64,000 bases of DNA, taken from NCBI GenBank assembly GCA_002070275.1, contig MWCY01000003.1, forward strand, positions 1 through 64,000. Reading direction: 5' to 3'. Below the pieces are notes generated by a model. It saw nothing but the letters and a program-made list of their open reading frames with translations, searched no databases and was not told where the DNA came from. The translations under genes and the position numbers were made by a program. The stretch is from Candidatus Hydrogenedentes bacterium ADurb.Bin170. Its GTDB lineage: Bacteria > Hydrogenedentota > Hydrogenedentia > Hydrogenedentales > CAITNO01. This document shows, piece after piece, positions 9,559 to 17,312 of this stretch; position 1 is the stretch's first letter; the number at the start of each line of letters is the position of its first letter.

Positions 9559-9951
9559 ATGATTAAATACCGGCCGTTCTTATAGAAGAGCAGAAATATA
9601 CATTTAGACTGTGTTTCTGTGATACACGCTGTAGTACAAAAGGAGCTGAAAGATGTTTGCTCTCTTTGCACCTCTGAATCGCAGGGATGTAAGAACGACG
9701 CCTTTTGGGGCTGCACCCACGATCTTGTTCCGATTGCTATCGGAGTCGTGGTTATGATCCTGATGCTGCATGTTCGTCCTAATAACGCCCTCGATTGGCA
9801 AAGTGTCTTGTCCCTAAGTCAGAGTGAGGTGTTGACATTTATGCCATGCTGGTCTATACCGATTATTGGAAAGTAGAATATCATTTTTTTAATCTTGTTT
9901 TTCGACAGTAAATTTTTGTCCAAGGAAGGATATTGAAGATGTTTTCTATTT
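9559..9951. other. Gene-poor stretch
   Basis: These 393 bases contain only the small open frame at 9652-9756 with a ribosome site. An 85-codon frame at 9619 begins with an unsupported GTG and encodes one hydrophobic stretch; it is probably not a gene. The second half is AT-rich with no recognised element. Confidence 0.5.
9652..9756 (+). CDS. Possible small protein (34 residues)
   Basis: The ATG at 9652 follows AAAAGGAG with a seven-base spacer, which is an excellent ribosome site. The reading frame (MFALFAPLNRRDVRTTPFG...) closes at a TGA at 9754-9756. The peptide has an amphipathic, Arg-containing composition and no recognised motif. The region around it holds relics, so the site may also be the start of a decayed longer gene. 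Confidence 0.3.
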
Positions 9952-10215
9952 TTGTCACATCGAATCGTCCGGGGGGAGGGGGGCGACCACCTGGGCACAG
10001 TGCGGCAATGGCGCTTTGCAACCAAGAACAGCGCCCGCGCCATCGAATATGACCCCTACGGCAATATCTACGGCCAGAACGGTTTTGTCAACATGCCCCG
10101 CATCTTCGCCCTCCACGAATTCGACTCCGCCCTGAAACAATACCGCGCCCTCTTCCGCCACTACCGCCCCGCCATGGCCCTGTCAAGCCCCCATTCTTTG
10201 GTCCAGTCGTTATGA
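9952..10215 (+). pseudogene. Rhs/YD-repeat C-terminal core relic
   Basis: The frame encodes DHLGTVRQW, then EYDPYGNIY about 20 residues on, then a segment resembling the core closing strand (YRALFRHYRPAMA). This is the order seen at the Rhs core boundary, where DHLG-x-x-R, YDPYG and FRYYxPxxGR motifs precede the toxin tip. Everything N-terminal of DHLG is missing, the expected Trp-Arg-Asp-Pro after PAMA is replaced by unrelated sequence, and no ribosome site precedes it. Third codon positions are strongly GC-rich (GCC, CGC, ATC) compared with the flanking DNA, so the piece has a different origin from its surroundings. The nearby run of G residues at about 9969-9987 marks the upstream junction. 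Confidence 0.65.
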
Positions 10216-10285
10216 GAGTTTCGTTGTTTCATGATTGCACCTTCTGGCAGGATTGCATGGGCGTTTGGCAAGGGAGTATTCAGGA

Positions 10286-10949
10286 ATGCGTTATATAAAA
10301 GTTATTGCAGTAGTCTATTTACTTGGTTTGCATGCTTTTCTTCTTCAAAACATTTTCCGCAAACGAACTGTTTACGCTCAAAAAAGAAGACGTTCTGTTC
10401 AATGGAGGCATCCTTATTTTAAGCCTTTTCCTTGCGTTCTTTTATGCCGCGCAATCGGATCGGCTCCGGGCTCATATGCGGTCGGTTTTATCAGAATGGA
10501 AGGTCAATATGAGCAAGGAAGAAGTACTTGCCAGACTTACTGAGATTCCTTCTGTCTCTCCAGTCGAATTGCGCTTCGGTCCTCAGGAGGAGGGCACGGA
10601 GCGTATTTGTGTAACCTGGCCCTTTACTATACGGCCTATGGGTTATCTCGAAATTACTTTTAAAGACAATCAAATAATTGCTATTTATATGCAGGATGCT
10701 GACAAGGGTATCCGCTGGGAGCTGCCCAGCAATCCGATGGAAGAGCTAAGAAATTATACGAGTCCCGGCTATACGGTAGATATCTTTAATGTAATCCAGG
10801 TTTTTTTCAATTGGCAGGTGATTGCCGGAATTCCACGTATATTAATCGATTTAATTACAAAGAGAAGGCATCTGACATCTGGCTATTATATAAGATACTT
10901 TATGTATTTTCTTGGTGCATTATGCTTGTCGGGCTACCACTTCGGATAA
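10286..10949 (+). pseudogene. Hypothetical membrane protein, probably frameshifted near its N-terminus
   Basis: The only well-placed start is the ATG at 10286 (GGGAG nine bases upstream). It opens a hydrophobic helix (MRYIKVIAVVYLLGLHAFLL) in one frame, but that frame then loses character. The continuing protein is in another frame from about 10332 (ILILSLFLAFFYAAQ, then the soluble segment SKEEVLARLTEIPSVSPVEL, then two hydrophobic segments and a stop at 10947-10949). The simplest explanation is an indel between about 10345 and 10390, either true decay or a sequence error. If the second frame stands alone, it starts at a TTG at 10323 or at an ATG at 10509 with GGAAGG before it. No family recognised. 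Confidence 0.45.
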
Positions 10950-11176
10950 AGAGCCTCATAGAAAGATGAGGGATGAGCCCCAAGAGAACGCCCGTTTACA
11001 CATTGGCAAACAGGGTGTGTTGGCGCGATTGGTTAGTTGACTTGGCTGCTGCGTGAAGTCTGTATCTCTCTTTCTCTTCTTCCTGAGCCTTCGTGCTCTT
11101 CGTGGTTAGTTTTCTTCTCCTGTTTCTCTGTGCCAAGTGTGGGAAAAAATTCTGCATCCCTGCCCATTCTTTTCGT
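10950..11176. other. Non-coding stretch with dispersed-repeat-like debris
   Basis: No credible gene. A small hairpin (CCTCAT/ATGAGG) sits at 10954-10971 without a T-run. Positions 11085-11109 hold two near copies of TTCGTGCTC/TTCGTGGTT. On the minus strand this reads as the Asn-His-Glu-Glu-His-type coding debris that is widely scattered in bacterial genomes, often ahead of GxxExxY-family genes; no such gene is present here. Confidence 0.4.
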
Positions 11177-11206
11177 TTGCTTTAGCACTGCTCTTTTTGT
11201 TATCAT
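11177..11206 (+). promoter_or_regulatory. Promoter of tRNA-Pro
   Basis: TTGCTT at 11177-11182 and TATCAT at 11201-11206 are 18 bases apart. The predicted start, near 11213, lies about 19 bases before the tRNA. Confidence 0.5.
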
Positions 11207-11231
11207 TTGGGCACTGCAAATTTCAGCATGT

Positions 11232-11309
11232 CGGGGCGTGGCCTAGCCCGGATAAGGCGCTTGACTGGGGGTCAAGAGATCGTTGGTTCAAATCCAATCG
11301 CCCCGACCA
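11232..11309 (+). tRNA. tRNA-Pro (anticodon GGG), CCA encoded
   Basis: A seven-base-pair acceptor (CGGGGCG with CGCCCCG) ends in discriminator A11306 and an encoded CCA (11307-11309). The D arm is GCCT/AGGC. The anticodon stem CTTGA/TCAAG holds the seven-base loop CTGGGGG, so the anticodon is GGG, reading the proline codon CCC (and CCU by wobble). The T arm is GTTGG-TTCAAAT-CCAAT. All arms are intact. The gene stands alone at the edge of a relic-rich stretch, but the relics lie on its 5' side, not at the 3' end where integrases usually act. Confidence 0.97.
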
Positions 11310-11387
11310 TTTCTTTTTTATTCGATGTCCCGCTCTAATCTGTGGTTGTTAGCGCCGACAGCTGAAGTGCTGTAAGGCAACTGCATG

Positions 11388-11410
11388 AAGCCCGCTCCGG
11401 GCTTTTTTTT
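11388..11410 (+). terminator. Intrinsic terminator after tRNA-Pro
   Basis: AGCCCG and CGGGCT form a GC-rich stem with a three-base CTC loop, followed by a run of T residues. It lies about 80 bases after the tRNA and ends just before the speD promoter. Confidence 0.85.
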
Positions 11411-11448
11411 CACCAAAAATCCAGGCGGAAAAATACTGTCTTTTTTAC

Positions 11449-11477
11449 TTGATTTTGAATTTGGATTGTTGTAATAT
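11449..11477 (+). promoter_or_regulatory. Promoter of speD
   Basis: TTGATT (11449-11454) and TAATAT (11472-11477) are separated by exactly 17 bases, a near-consensus sigma-70 promoter. Transcription would begin near 11484 and leave a leader of about 125 bases before speD. Confidence 0.75.
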
Positions 11478-11530
11478 ACCGCAACTTTTCAATGCGTGTT
11501 TTGGAGTAATCTTTTATCTTGTCAATCAGG

Positions 11531-11570
11531 CTGGAGTTGTGTATGTGCCGCATTGCGGGCACTTCTCCAG
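11531..11570 (+). promoter_or_regulatory. Two-tier hairpin in the speD leader
   Basis: CTGGAG (11531-11536) pairs with CTCCAG (11565-11570), and inside it GTGCC pairs with GGCAC. The two stems are separated by an asymmetric internal loop of eight and two bases. It ends 25 bases before the ribosome site and could regulate translation. No known riboswitch class was recognised. Confidence 0.4.
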
Positions 11571-11605
11571 TTCCTTTTCCAGAACCCTCAACATTAGGAG
11601 GATTT

Positions 11606-11635
11606 ATGAGTTGCACAAGGGTAGACATCTATTAA
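11606..11635 (+). CDS. Possible nine-residue leader peptide overlapping the speD start
   Basis: An ATG at 11606, four bases after the perfect AGGAGG, opens MSCTRVDIY and stops. It overlaps the proposed TTG start of speD at 11611 in another frame. The spacer is too short for efficient initiation, so it may be chance or may compete with speD. Confidence 0.2.
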   Translation: MSCTRVDIY

Positions 11636-12021
11636 TTGACTGTCGCAATGTTGCTCGCGAGCTTTGTCTTGATGACAAGCGCGTGCTGAACGTGATGGCA
11701 CGTGCAGCCGAAAAGGCGGGCGCAACCGTGGTATCTCAGATCCGCTACAAATTCGGTGCTGATTCCCCTCCGGGATTCACCTGTGTTGTAGTGCTTGATG
11801 AGAGCCATTGCTCAGCGCACACCTACGCCGATCTGGGTTTGATTGCCATGGACGTATTTACGTGCGGCAATACCCATCCGCGCGATGTACTGCGCTATAT
11901 CCAGGAGGAACTTGATCTCGGTGATGTTACAGTCACCGAAGTCGGCCGCTTCAGTACTCCCGGAACTCGTGAATATGTGGAGACGTATCTGGACCAGGAA
12001 CCGGCGCTTGCCATGTCCTGA
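11611..12021 (+). CDS. speD: S-adenosylmethionine decarboxylase proenzyme
   Basis: Makes decarboxylated SAM, the aminopropyl donor for spermidine. The protein self-cleaves to create its pyruvoyl cofactor. The 136-residue length fits the bacterial class represented by Thermotoga and Bacillus. The cleavage site is Glu64-Ser65 in DESH, with His70 and Cys85 at the same +5 and +20 spacing as the catalytic His and Cys of that class. I chose the TTG at 11611 because AGGAGG ends nine bases before it and the protein then begins with the family's usual GRHLL strand. An upstream extension in frame is leader sequence. The gene is a single-gene unit with its own promoter, structured leader and terminator. 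No spermidine synthase gene is near. Confidence 0.93.
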   Translation: MHKGRHLLIDCRNVARELCLDDKRVLNVMARAAEKAGATVVSQIRYKFGADSPPGFTCVVVLDESHCSAHTYADLGLIAMDVFTCGNTHPRDVLRYIQEELDLGDVTVTEVGRFSTPGTREYVETYLDQEPALAMS

Positions 12022-12038
12022 CGATATTCTGGAAGTTC

Positions 12039-12081
12039 GACCGGGCAATTGCGATTGATGCAGTTGTCCGGTCTTTTTTTT
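12039..12081 (+). terminator. Intrinsic terminator of speD
   Basis: A 14-pair stem starting GACCGG and ending CCGGTC (two G-U pairs) with a seven-base loop, followed by eight T residues. It begins 17 bases after the speD stop. Confidence 0.95.
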
Positions 12082-12089
12082 GCTGCTCT

Positions 12090-15000
12090 TCAGGGGCGCT
12101 GAAAATAACTGTCCAAAAGATCACCCAAAAGCGCTTCCAGGTTAATCCCTTCCCCCTTCAACCTGTGTATTTCTTCAAGGACTGCACTTTTATTTTTATC
12201 TTTGAAGAGCGCCGTAAAAAAAACTCCGAACTGCGCTGTATAAGTGGCATCCCCGGCAAGTGCTTTAAAGGCGCACTTGGCTGCATCACCTTCTCTGCCG
12301 GCTGCAAGATGCAGCAGCGACATCAGCCCGTAGGCGCCTGATACGGGAGTATCCGCTACGGAAAAATAGTGTGTTAATATTTCCTCTGCCTCGGCATATT
12401 TTTTTTGCATGACCAGCAGAAAAGTCAAAGACGTATAGGCTTCCGTCATTGTACTGTCCATGAACAGCGCTTCCTTCAAGGCTTTTTCGGCAGCATCAAG
12501 CTCCCCGCGACTTTGCGCCAGGATTCCACGCCTGTAGGCACGAACGGCAGCGATGTGCTTTTCAGGTGCTTGCCCTGTCTCAAGAGCCTGAATAACTTCG
12601 GCAAGAAAGCGGGCGTAATCAGGGTCAGCATCAGCAGCAGAAATCAAAGCAGTGAGCGCCTCGTCATAAGCCCCTTTTTCTGCAAGGAGAAGCCCCCATT
12701 CCAGAAGCGCCAGTGTATTAGTTGAATCAAGACGGGCAGCGTCGCCGAATAGATCCCCTGCCGCTTCATTATCACCTGCAGCCATCACTTCATAGGCGTT
12801 CCACATTGCACGGATAGAGGCAGCTGCCTGTCTGGAATTTTTTCCATCTGAACACGCCTTATGCAGGCTTCTATATATTTTTTGAGTATCCGGATCTGCC
12901 TGAAACAAGGTGTCCAGTGTTTTTTTGCACAGATCTGGATGGAAGTTTTCTGCCTGCAGCAATGCCAAATGAGCGTATGCCTCAGTGATGCTTTTTCCTG
13001 TTAATGCCGCGTAGCCTTCCATCATTTCCTGCACCCTCTGTCCTTCTTCATACACGCTGCGGATATATGCCAGAAGAAGCTGTGAGAGAGCAAGTGCCGG
13101 ATCAAGAGAAAGCGATTCTTCCAGAAGGTGTTTTGCTCCGGCGGTATCTCCCTGTTCTACTGCAAGCGATGCTTCTCTATAGGATTTTACCGCTTCGTAA
13201 CACTCAAAAATGTGCTTCCCCGAATTGAGTGCCTGCAGGAGATTTTTTGTTATTTCCCGGTAACTTCCTGGCTGTGCCTGTGCTTTTGTTAAAGCCGATG
13301 CAGCTGACTCATAGTCCCGTTGGGGAATTCTTTCCAGTGCCTCCTCCAGGTGAGCCAGCCCGGATGCGGAATCTTTTTGTGCTGCTTTTGAAAAACAGTA
13401 AATCGCATAGGCTGTCTGGCTGTTGTTTCGGGCCCCATAGCCTTTCCAAAGCCAGCGCACCGCTTCAATACGTTTTAAAAAGAACTCATCCCGCTGCAGT
13501 GCCGAAACTACACTGCTGTAGATCTCTTTTGCAAAACTGCTTTCCTGCATCAAAGCCTCAAAAATTGCGCATGCCTCTTCCCTGCTGCCCTGGACTGCCA
13601 ATTCAAGGGCCAGATCACCAACAGATTCAATCTCCCTGTGGGTCAGTGCCTTTTCTCTCTCCTCTCCTCCAAAAGAACGATCCAGAGAAAAACACTCCTC
13701 CAGAGAAAGAGCGTTTTCCGATTTTCTTTCAGCAGCGATCTTATAAATGTAAATATCTCTGATCGCACTTAAGCAAAAGCGTTCGAACGAAAGACCCGCT
13801 TCAGAAAGCCAACTCTCGAAGTCTGCGGGGGGAGAAAAATCAAAGTAATCCCGAGGAATAACAGCCCATACAACGCTCTCCGCTTTTCCTTGCCGCGACA
13901 GGCAAAAAGCAGCCTCGGCGGCAAGAAGTTTCTGATCGGCAACGGCTGCCACCGGCAGGGCTAATACAACCTGAGCCGCCCACCGGGCATTGTGCTGGAG
14001 CACATCACGCCATAAAAACTCCTCCACCAGCACGACATCTTCCCGTTTGCTTTGCTCCTGAAGAAAGAGAGCAGTCTGTCGCCATTGCGTTCGTTGGGGC
14101 CCGGGTAACGTCCACACCCATTGGAGGCCTGTGCCCGCCAGAAGAACCAGCGCGGCAAACGACACCAGGAGTTTATTCCTGCTTATGCCTGCTCCGGCGG
14201 CAACCAGCAGGTAAAGAGGAATCAGGCAATGAACCGTATACCTGGGAAACATGCAGGGGCGCAGAAGCCACGACGCACAGAACAACGCCAGCGGCGGCAG
14301 GATCAGCCATGGCAGAATGCAATAAAGTACGAGCTGCTGTTTTGTTTCTTTTCTTTTTTTCCAGGCAAAGAGAAACGCGGCAATAAGAAAAAAAACAATT
14401 GCGAGGGCAAGCAACCAATCGGAGGCACTGCGGAACAACACGAGTTTTTGTGCATATTCCCCCAGGCGCAGCTGCCAATGAAAGGAAATGATATCATCGA
14501 AAAAGAGATCGGCAATTAATTCAGTAAAGGTAGGTCTGGCAAACCAGGCGGCCGTGGTATTTTGCGGCCAGAACCGCACCTTTGCAAGATAAAAGGCCTG
14601 GGGTATGAAAATTGTTCCCTGAAGAAGAAACCAGATCAAAAGAAGGCGCAATTGCTTATGCCGGGTGAAAAGCATATATGTAACAGGACCAGCCAGCACT
14701 AGAACGGCAAAAGGATGCGTCCAGCATAGAGCAAAAGAAAAAACGCCATGCAGCAAAATCGATGACAGATTCCGGCGCTCCAGAAAACCAAGAAAACTCC
14801 ACATGACACCAAGAGCAAGAAAGACCAGAAGCCCGTACATGCGGATACTCTGCGAATGATGGATATGCACCGGCGACAGGGCAAGCAGCCATACAGAAAG
14901 CAGAGCAACTCTTCTGCTCAGGTACTTATCGGCAAAAGCGTATAACAAAAGCAGCGTTGCCAGTCCAATTGCGATGCTCTCCAAACGCAAAGAAAAAAGG

Positions 15001-15254
15001 GACGGGCTGACCCATTTAGCCCAAAAATATTCCGGAACCAGATAGCCGGGCAATGCCAGAGGATCAAGGGTGCGCACAAGATCATAAAATTCGCTGAACG
15101 AAGAGGCATCAAGATGCGCATGGCTTGCATATTCATCCCACCATATCGATTCATTCTGTATATGCAGGAGGCGCAGCCCGCAACCTGCTGCCAGTGCAAC
15201 CAGAAGCAGGCACAGTACCAGACTGTTTTTTGTAGTAACGACATTCATTTTCAT
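12090..15254 (-). CDS. PMT/ArnT-type glycosyltransferase fused to a long TPR tail
   Basis: The N-terminal half (about residues 10-500) is an integral membrane glycosyltransferase with around ten helices. The first periplasmic loop carries the family's catalytic acidic pair Asp40-Glu41 in WWDE, and HSQSIRMYGL near 130 matches the GT39/GT83-like superfamily that uses lipid-linked sugars. The C-terminal half (about 530-1054) is repeated TPR-like helical hairpins (for example AYTSLTFLLVMQKKYAEAEE). The reported start is the ATG at 15254, which places a signal-anchor helix at 11-30; a GTG at 15317 lacks a ribosome site. It may transfer sugars to proteins or lipids at the outer face while the TPR tail recruits partners. 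Donor and acceptor are unknown. Confidence 0.82.
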   Translation of the reverse strand: MKMNVVTTKNSLVLCLLLVALAAGCGLRLLHIQNESIWWDEYASHAHLDASSFSEFYDLVRTLDPLALPGYLVPEYFWAKWVSPSLFSLRLESIAIGLATLLLLYAFADKYLSRRVALLSVWLLALSPVHIHHSQSIRMYGLLVFLALGVMWSFLGFLERRNLSSILLHGVFSFALCWTHPFAVLVLAGPVTYMLFTRHKQLRLLLIWFLLQGTIFIPQAFYLAKVRFWPQNTTAAWFARPTFTELIADLFFDDIISFHWQLRLGEYAQKLVLFRSASDWLLALAIVFFLIAAFLFAWKKRKETKQQLVLYCILPWLILPPLALFCASWLLRPCMFPRYTVHCLIPLYLLVAAGAGISRNKLLVSFAALVLLAGTGLQWVWTLPGPQRTQWRQTALFLQEQSKREDVVLVEEFLWRDVLQHNARWAAQVVLALPVAAVADQKLLAAEAAFCLSRQGKAESVVWAVIPRDYFDFSPPADFESWLSEAGLSFERFCLSAIRDIYIYKIAAERKSENALSLEECFSLDRSFGGEEREKALTHREIESVGDLALELAVQGSREEACAIFEALMQESSFAKEIYSSVVSALQRDEFFLKRIEAVRWLWKGYGARNNSQTAYAIYCFSKAAQKDSASGLAHLEEALERIPQRDYESAASALTKAQAQPGSYREITKNLLQALNSGKHIFECYEAVKSYREASLAVEQGDTAGAKHLLEESLSLDPALALSQLLLAYIRSVYEEGQRVQEMMEGYAALTGKSITEAYAHLALLQAENFHPDLCKKTLDTLFQADPDTQKIYRSLHKACSDGKNSRQAAASIRAMWNAYEVMAAGDNEAAGDLFGDAARLDSTNTLALLEWGLLLAEKGAYDEALTALISAADADPDYARFLAEVIQALETGQAPEKHIAAVRAYRRGILAQSRGELDAAEKALKEALFMDSTMTEAYTSLTFLLVMQKKYAEAEEILTHYFSVADTPVSGAYGLMSLLHLAAGREGDAAKCAFKALAGDATYTAQFGVFFTALFKDKNKSAVLEEIHRLKGEGINLEALLGDLLDSYFQRP

Positions 15255-15409
15255 CGGCTCATCATAAAGAAAAAAGGGGTACTGAAGCGAAAAAAGAGCC
15301 GTCTCTTTGCATTTCACCGTAAATAGTTAGTAGTCTTTATGTGGAAGTTTGTCTTGCTGTAGTGTTTCCGTGGTTCCCCCGACGGGATACACCGGAATTG
15401 TATGATTTC

Positions 15410-15423
15410 AGAGAAATTTCTCT
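15410..15423. promoter_or_regulatory. Perfect 14-bp palindrome upstream of the sugar isomerase gene
   Basis: AGAGAAATTTCTCT is fully self-complementary and sits 16 bases before the ATG at 15440, overlapping the leader. It may be an operator. It lacks the central CG of LacI-family sites. Confidence 0.35.
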
Positions 15424-15439
15424 TACAGAAGGGATGGCT

Positions 15440-16255
15440 ATGCTTACCGGTGTAAATCAATGGGCTTTTCCTGCTGATATGCCAGCACTTGATGCAATGG
15501 AATTGGCTGCACGTCTGGGTTTTCAGTCTTTTGAATTATGCGTGGGCGAAGATGGCCCGTTGCCGCTCAGCACCACGCAAAGCGAAGCGGCGGTACTCCG
15601 GAAAAAGGCTGAGGAATTAGGGCTTGTTCTGCCGAGTCTGGGTACAGGAATCGGTTGGAAGTACCCTCTTACAACACCTGACGAAACGCTCGCAAAAAAA
15701 GGTATAGAACAAACTGCGCAGGCTCTCCAGCTGGCACAATGGCTCGGTGCGCAGTCCGTGCTGGTAGTACCAGGCAGCGTTACTTCTGATCTCAGCTATG
15801 ATGATGCCTATGAGAATGCTCTGGATAATCTTCTGGCACTTGTACCACAGGCGGAAACGACAGGCGTTACTCTGGGGATAGAAAATGTCTGGAACAAATT
15901 CCTGCTAAGCCCTCTTGAAATGCGCGACTTCATCGATGAATGCGACAGCGAACATGTGGGCGCCTATGTGGATACAGGCAATATTATTCTGTACGGCTAC
16001 CCGGAGCAGCATTTGCGTATTCTGGGACACAGAGTCTGTGCCGTACATGCCAAAGATTTCCGTGCTTCCGCTGGGAATTTCGATGGTTTTGTGATGCTGA
16101 TGGAAGGCGATGTAAACTGGCCTGAAGTGATGGCAGCGCTGAAAGAAATCGGTTTTGACGGTGCTTTGACCGCCGAGTACGGCCCTTACCAGCATAGCAC
16201 GGAAGTCATGCTCCGTCATGTTCGCACTTCTCTGGAGGCAATTATTTCGCTATAG
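15440..16255 (+). CDS. Sugar phosphate isomerase/epimerase-like TIM barrel protein
   Basis: A 271-residue AP-endonuclease-2-fold (xylose isomerase-like) protein. Metal and substrate residues are visible: Glu148 in IENVWN, Asp178 in YVDTGN, His203 in VHAKDF, and a late Glu in LTAEYGPY. Members interconvert ketoses, epimerise sugars or act on keto-inositols. The ATG at 15440 is preferred because AGAAGGG lies six bases upstream; an earlier in-frame start lacks one. Two Gfo/Idh/MocA dehydrogenase genes follow on the same strand at 68 and 15 bases, the common partners for oxidation-isomerisation routes of inositol-like or 3-keto sugars. The substrate is not shown by the sequence. Confidence 0.85.
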   Translation: MLTGVNQWAFPADMPALDAMELAARLGFQSFELCVGEDGPLPLSTTQSEAAVLRKKAEELGLVLPSLGTGIGWKYPLTTPDETLAKKGIEQTAQALQLAQWLGAQSVLVVPGSVTSDLSYDDAYENALDNLLALVPQAETTGVTLGIENVWNKFLLSPLEMRDFIDECDSEHVGAYVDTGNIILYGYPEQHLRILGHRVCAVHAKDFRASAGNFDGFVMLMEGDVNWPEVMAALKEIGFDGALTAEYGPYQHSTEVMLRHVRTSLEAIISL

Positions 16256-16322
16256 TGCCTTTATTCGGCTTCTCAGATAGTGTACAGTTTCTCTTTAACC
16301 CTTAACTGAAGGAGAACAATTT

Positions 16323-17297
16323 ATGAACGTTGCAATTCTCGGCTGTGGCGGCATGGGTCGGCTCCATGCGCAAATGGCCACTAACTGCGGACTCCGCATT
16401 TCTTATTGCGCTGATGCGGTCAGAAAAGCGGCAAAGGGGCTGGCAGACGATTTCGGCGCCAAAGCGGTTGTTGACCCCATGAAAGCGATTGAAGCGAAAG
16501 ACACCGATATCGTAGTGATTACGACACCGACGCCCTCCCATGAAACTTTTGTCTCGGCGGCAGCGGCGGCAGGTAAACATATTTTTTGTGAAAAGCCTTT
16601 CGGTCGCAGTTCTGAAGAATGCAAGCGGGCGATACGTGCCGCCGAAAAAGCAGGCGTAACCCTGTTTGTCGGGCATGTCGTTCGTTATTTCCAGGAATTC
16701 GAGCTGATGCGTGAACGCATCCAGAAAGGCAGTATCGGAAAAACGGGCTGGGTAAAATTGTTCCGTGGCGGCATTTTCCCCGGTGCGCCCGGCAGCTGGT
16801 TCAGGGACTACAAGCAAAGCGGTGGCGTCACCTTCGACTGCATGATTCACGATCTGGACTGGGTTCGGTATGTATTCGGTGAACCGGAACGGATCTTCTG
16901 CCAGACCATTATGCGCACCGAACCGACGCAGCTCGATTACTCACAGGTCACCATGCGCATGAAAAGTGGTGTCATTGCCACCATTATCAACACCTGGGCT
17001 GCCCCTTCAGGCTTTAAAGTGAAGGCGGAAATATGCGGCAGCAAAGGCATGATTCAGTTTGACAGCACGGAAACGCCCCTTGGGGCAGAACCCCGGCAAA
17101 CCGGCTCGGGCCCGACCATGTTTGTCCCCATGAGTCCCGTTGCCGTCAGCCCGTATCAGCTTGAATGGCAGGATTTCATAGCAACCATAGGAAGCGGTCA
17201 CACCCCCCGGGTCACGCCGCTCGATGCTTTGCGCGCTGTCGAGATGGCGGAGGCCGCCTTGAAATCCAATTCCTCCAAAGAACCGGTTAAATTCTAG
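16323..17297 (+). CDS. Gfo/Idh/MocA family NAD(P)-dependent oxidoreductase
   Basis: A 324-residue cytoplasmic dehydrogenase. The Rossmann fold opens with GCGGMG at 7-12; the catalytic-type lysine is Lys91 in CEKP; the C-terminal alpha/beta half carries GGVTFDCMIHDLD, whose Asp-His pattern is typical of the family's substrate site. AAGGAG stands eight bases before the ATG. It is the first of two adjacent dehydrogenases downstream of a sugar isomerase, a layout that suggests reversible oxidation of a polyol or sugar ring with NAD. Which sugar is unknown. The next gene starts 15 bases on, so they are almost certainly one transcript. Confidence 0.92.
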   Translation: MNVAILGCGGMGRLHAQMATNCGLRISYCADAVRKAAKGLADDFGAKAVVDPMKAIEAKDTDIVVITTPTPSHETFVSAAAAAGKHIFCEKPFGRSSEECKRAIRAAEKAGVTLFVGHVVRYFQEFELMRERIQKGSIGKTGWVKLFRGGIFPGAPGSWFRDYKQSGGVTFDCMIHDLDWVRYVFGEPERIFCQTIMRTEPTQLDYSQVTMRMKSGVIATIINTWAAPSGFKVKAEICGSKGMIQFDSTETPLGAEPRQTGSGPTMFVPMSPVAVSPYQLEWQDFIATIGSGHTPRVTPLDALRAVEMAEAALKSNSSKEPVKF

Positions 17298-17312
17298 GAA
17301 AGGCTTTTAATC

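Noticed and set aside
9619-9876. 85-codon frame with a hydrophobic stretch
   Set aside because: It starts at GTG without a ribosome site and overlaps a frame that has an excellent one.
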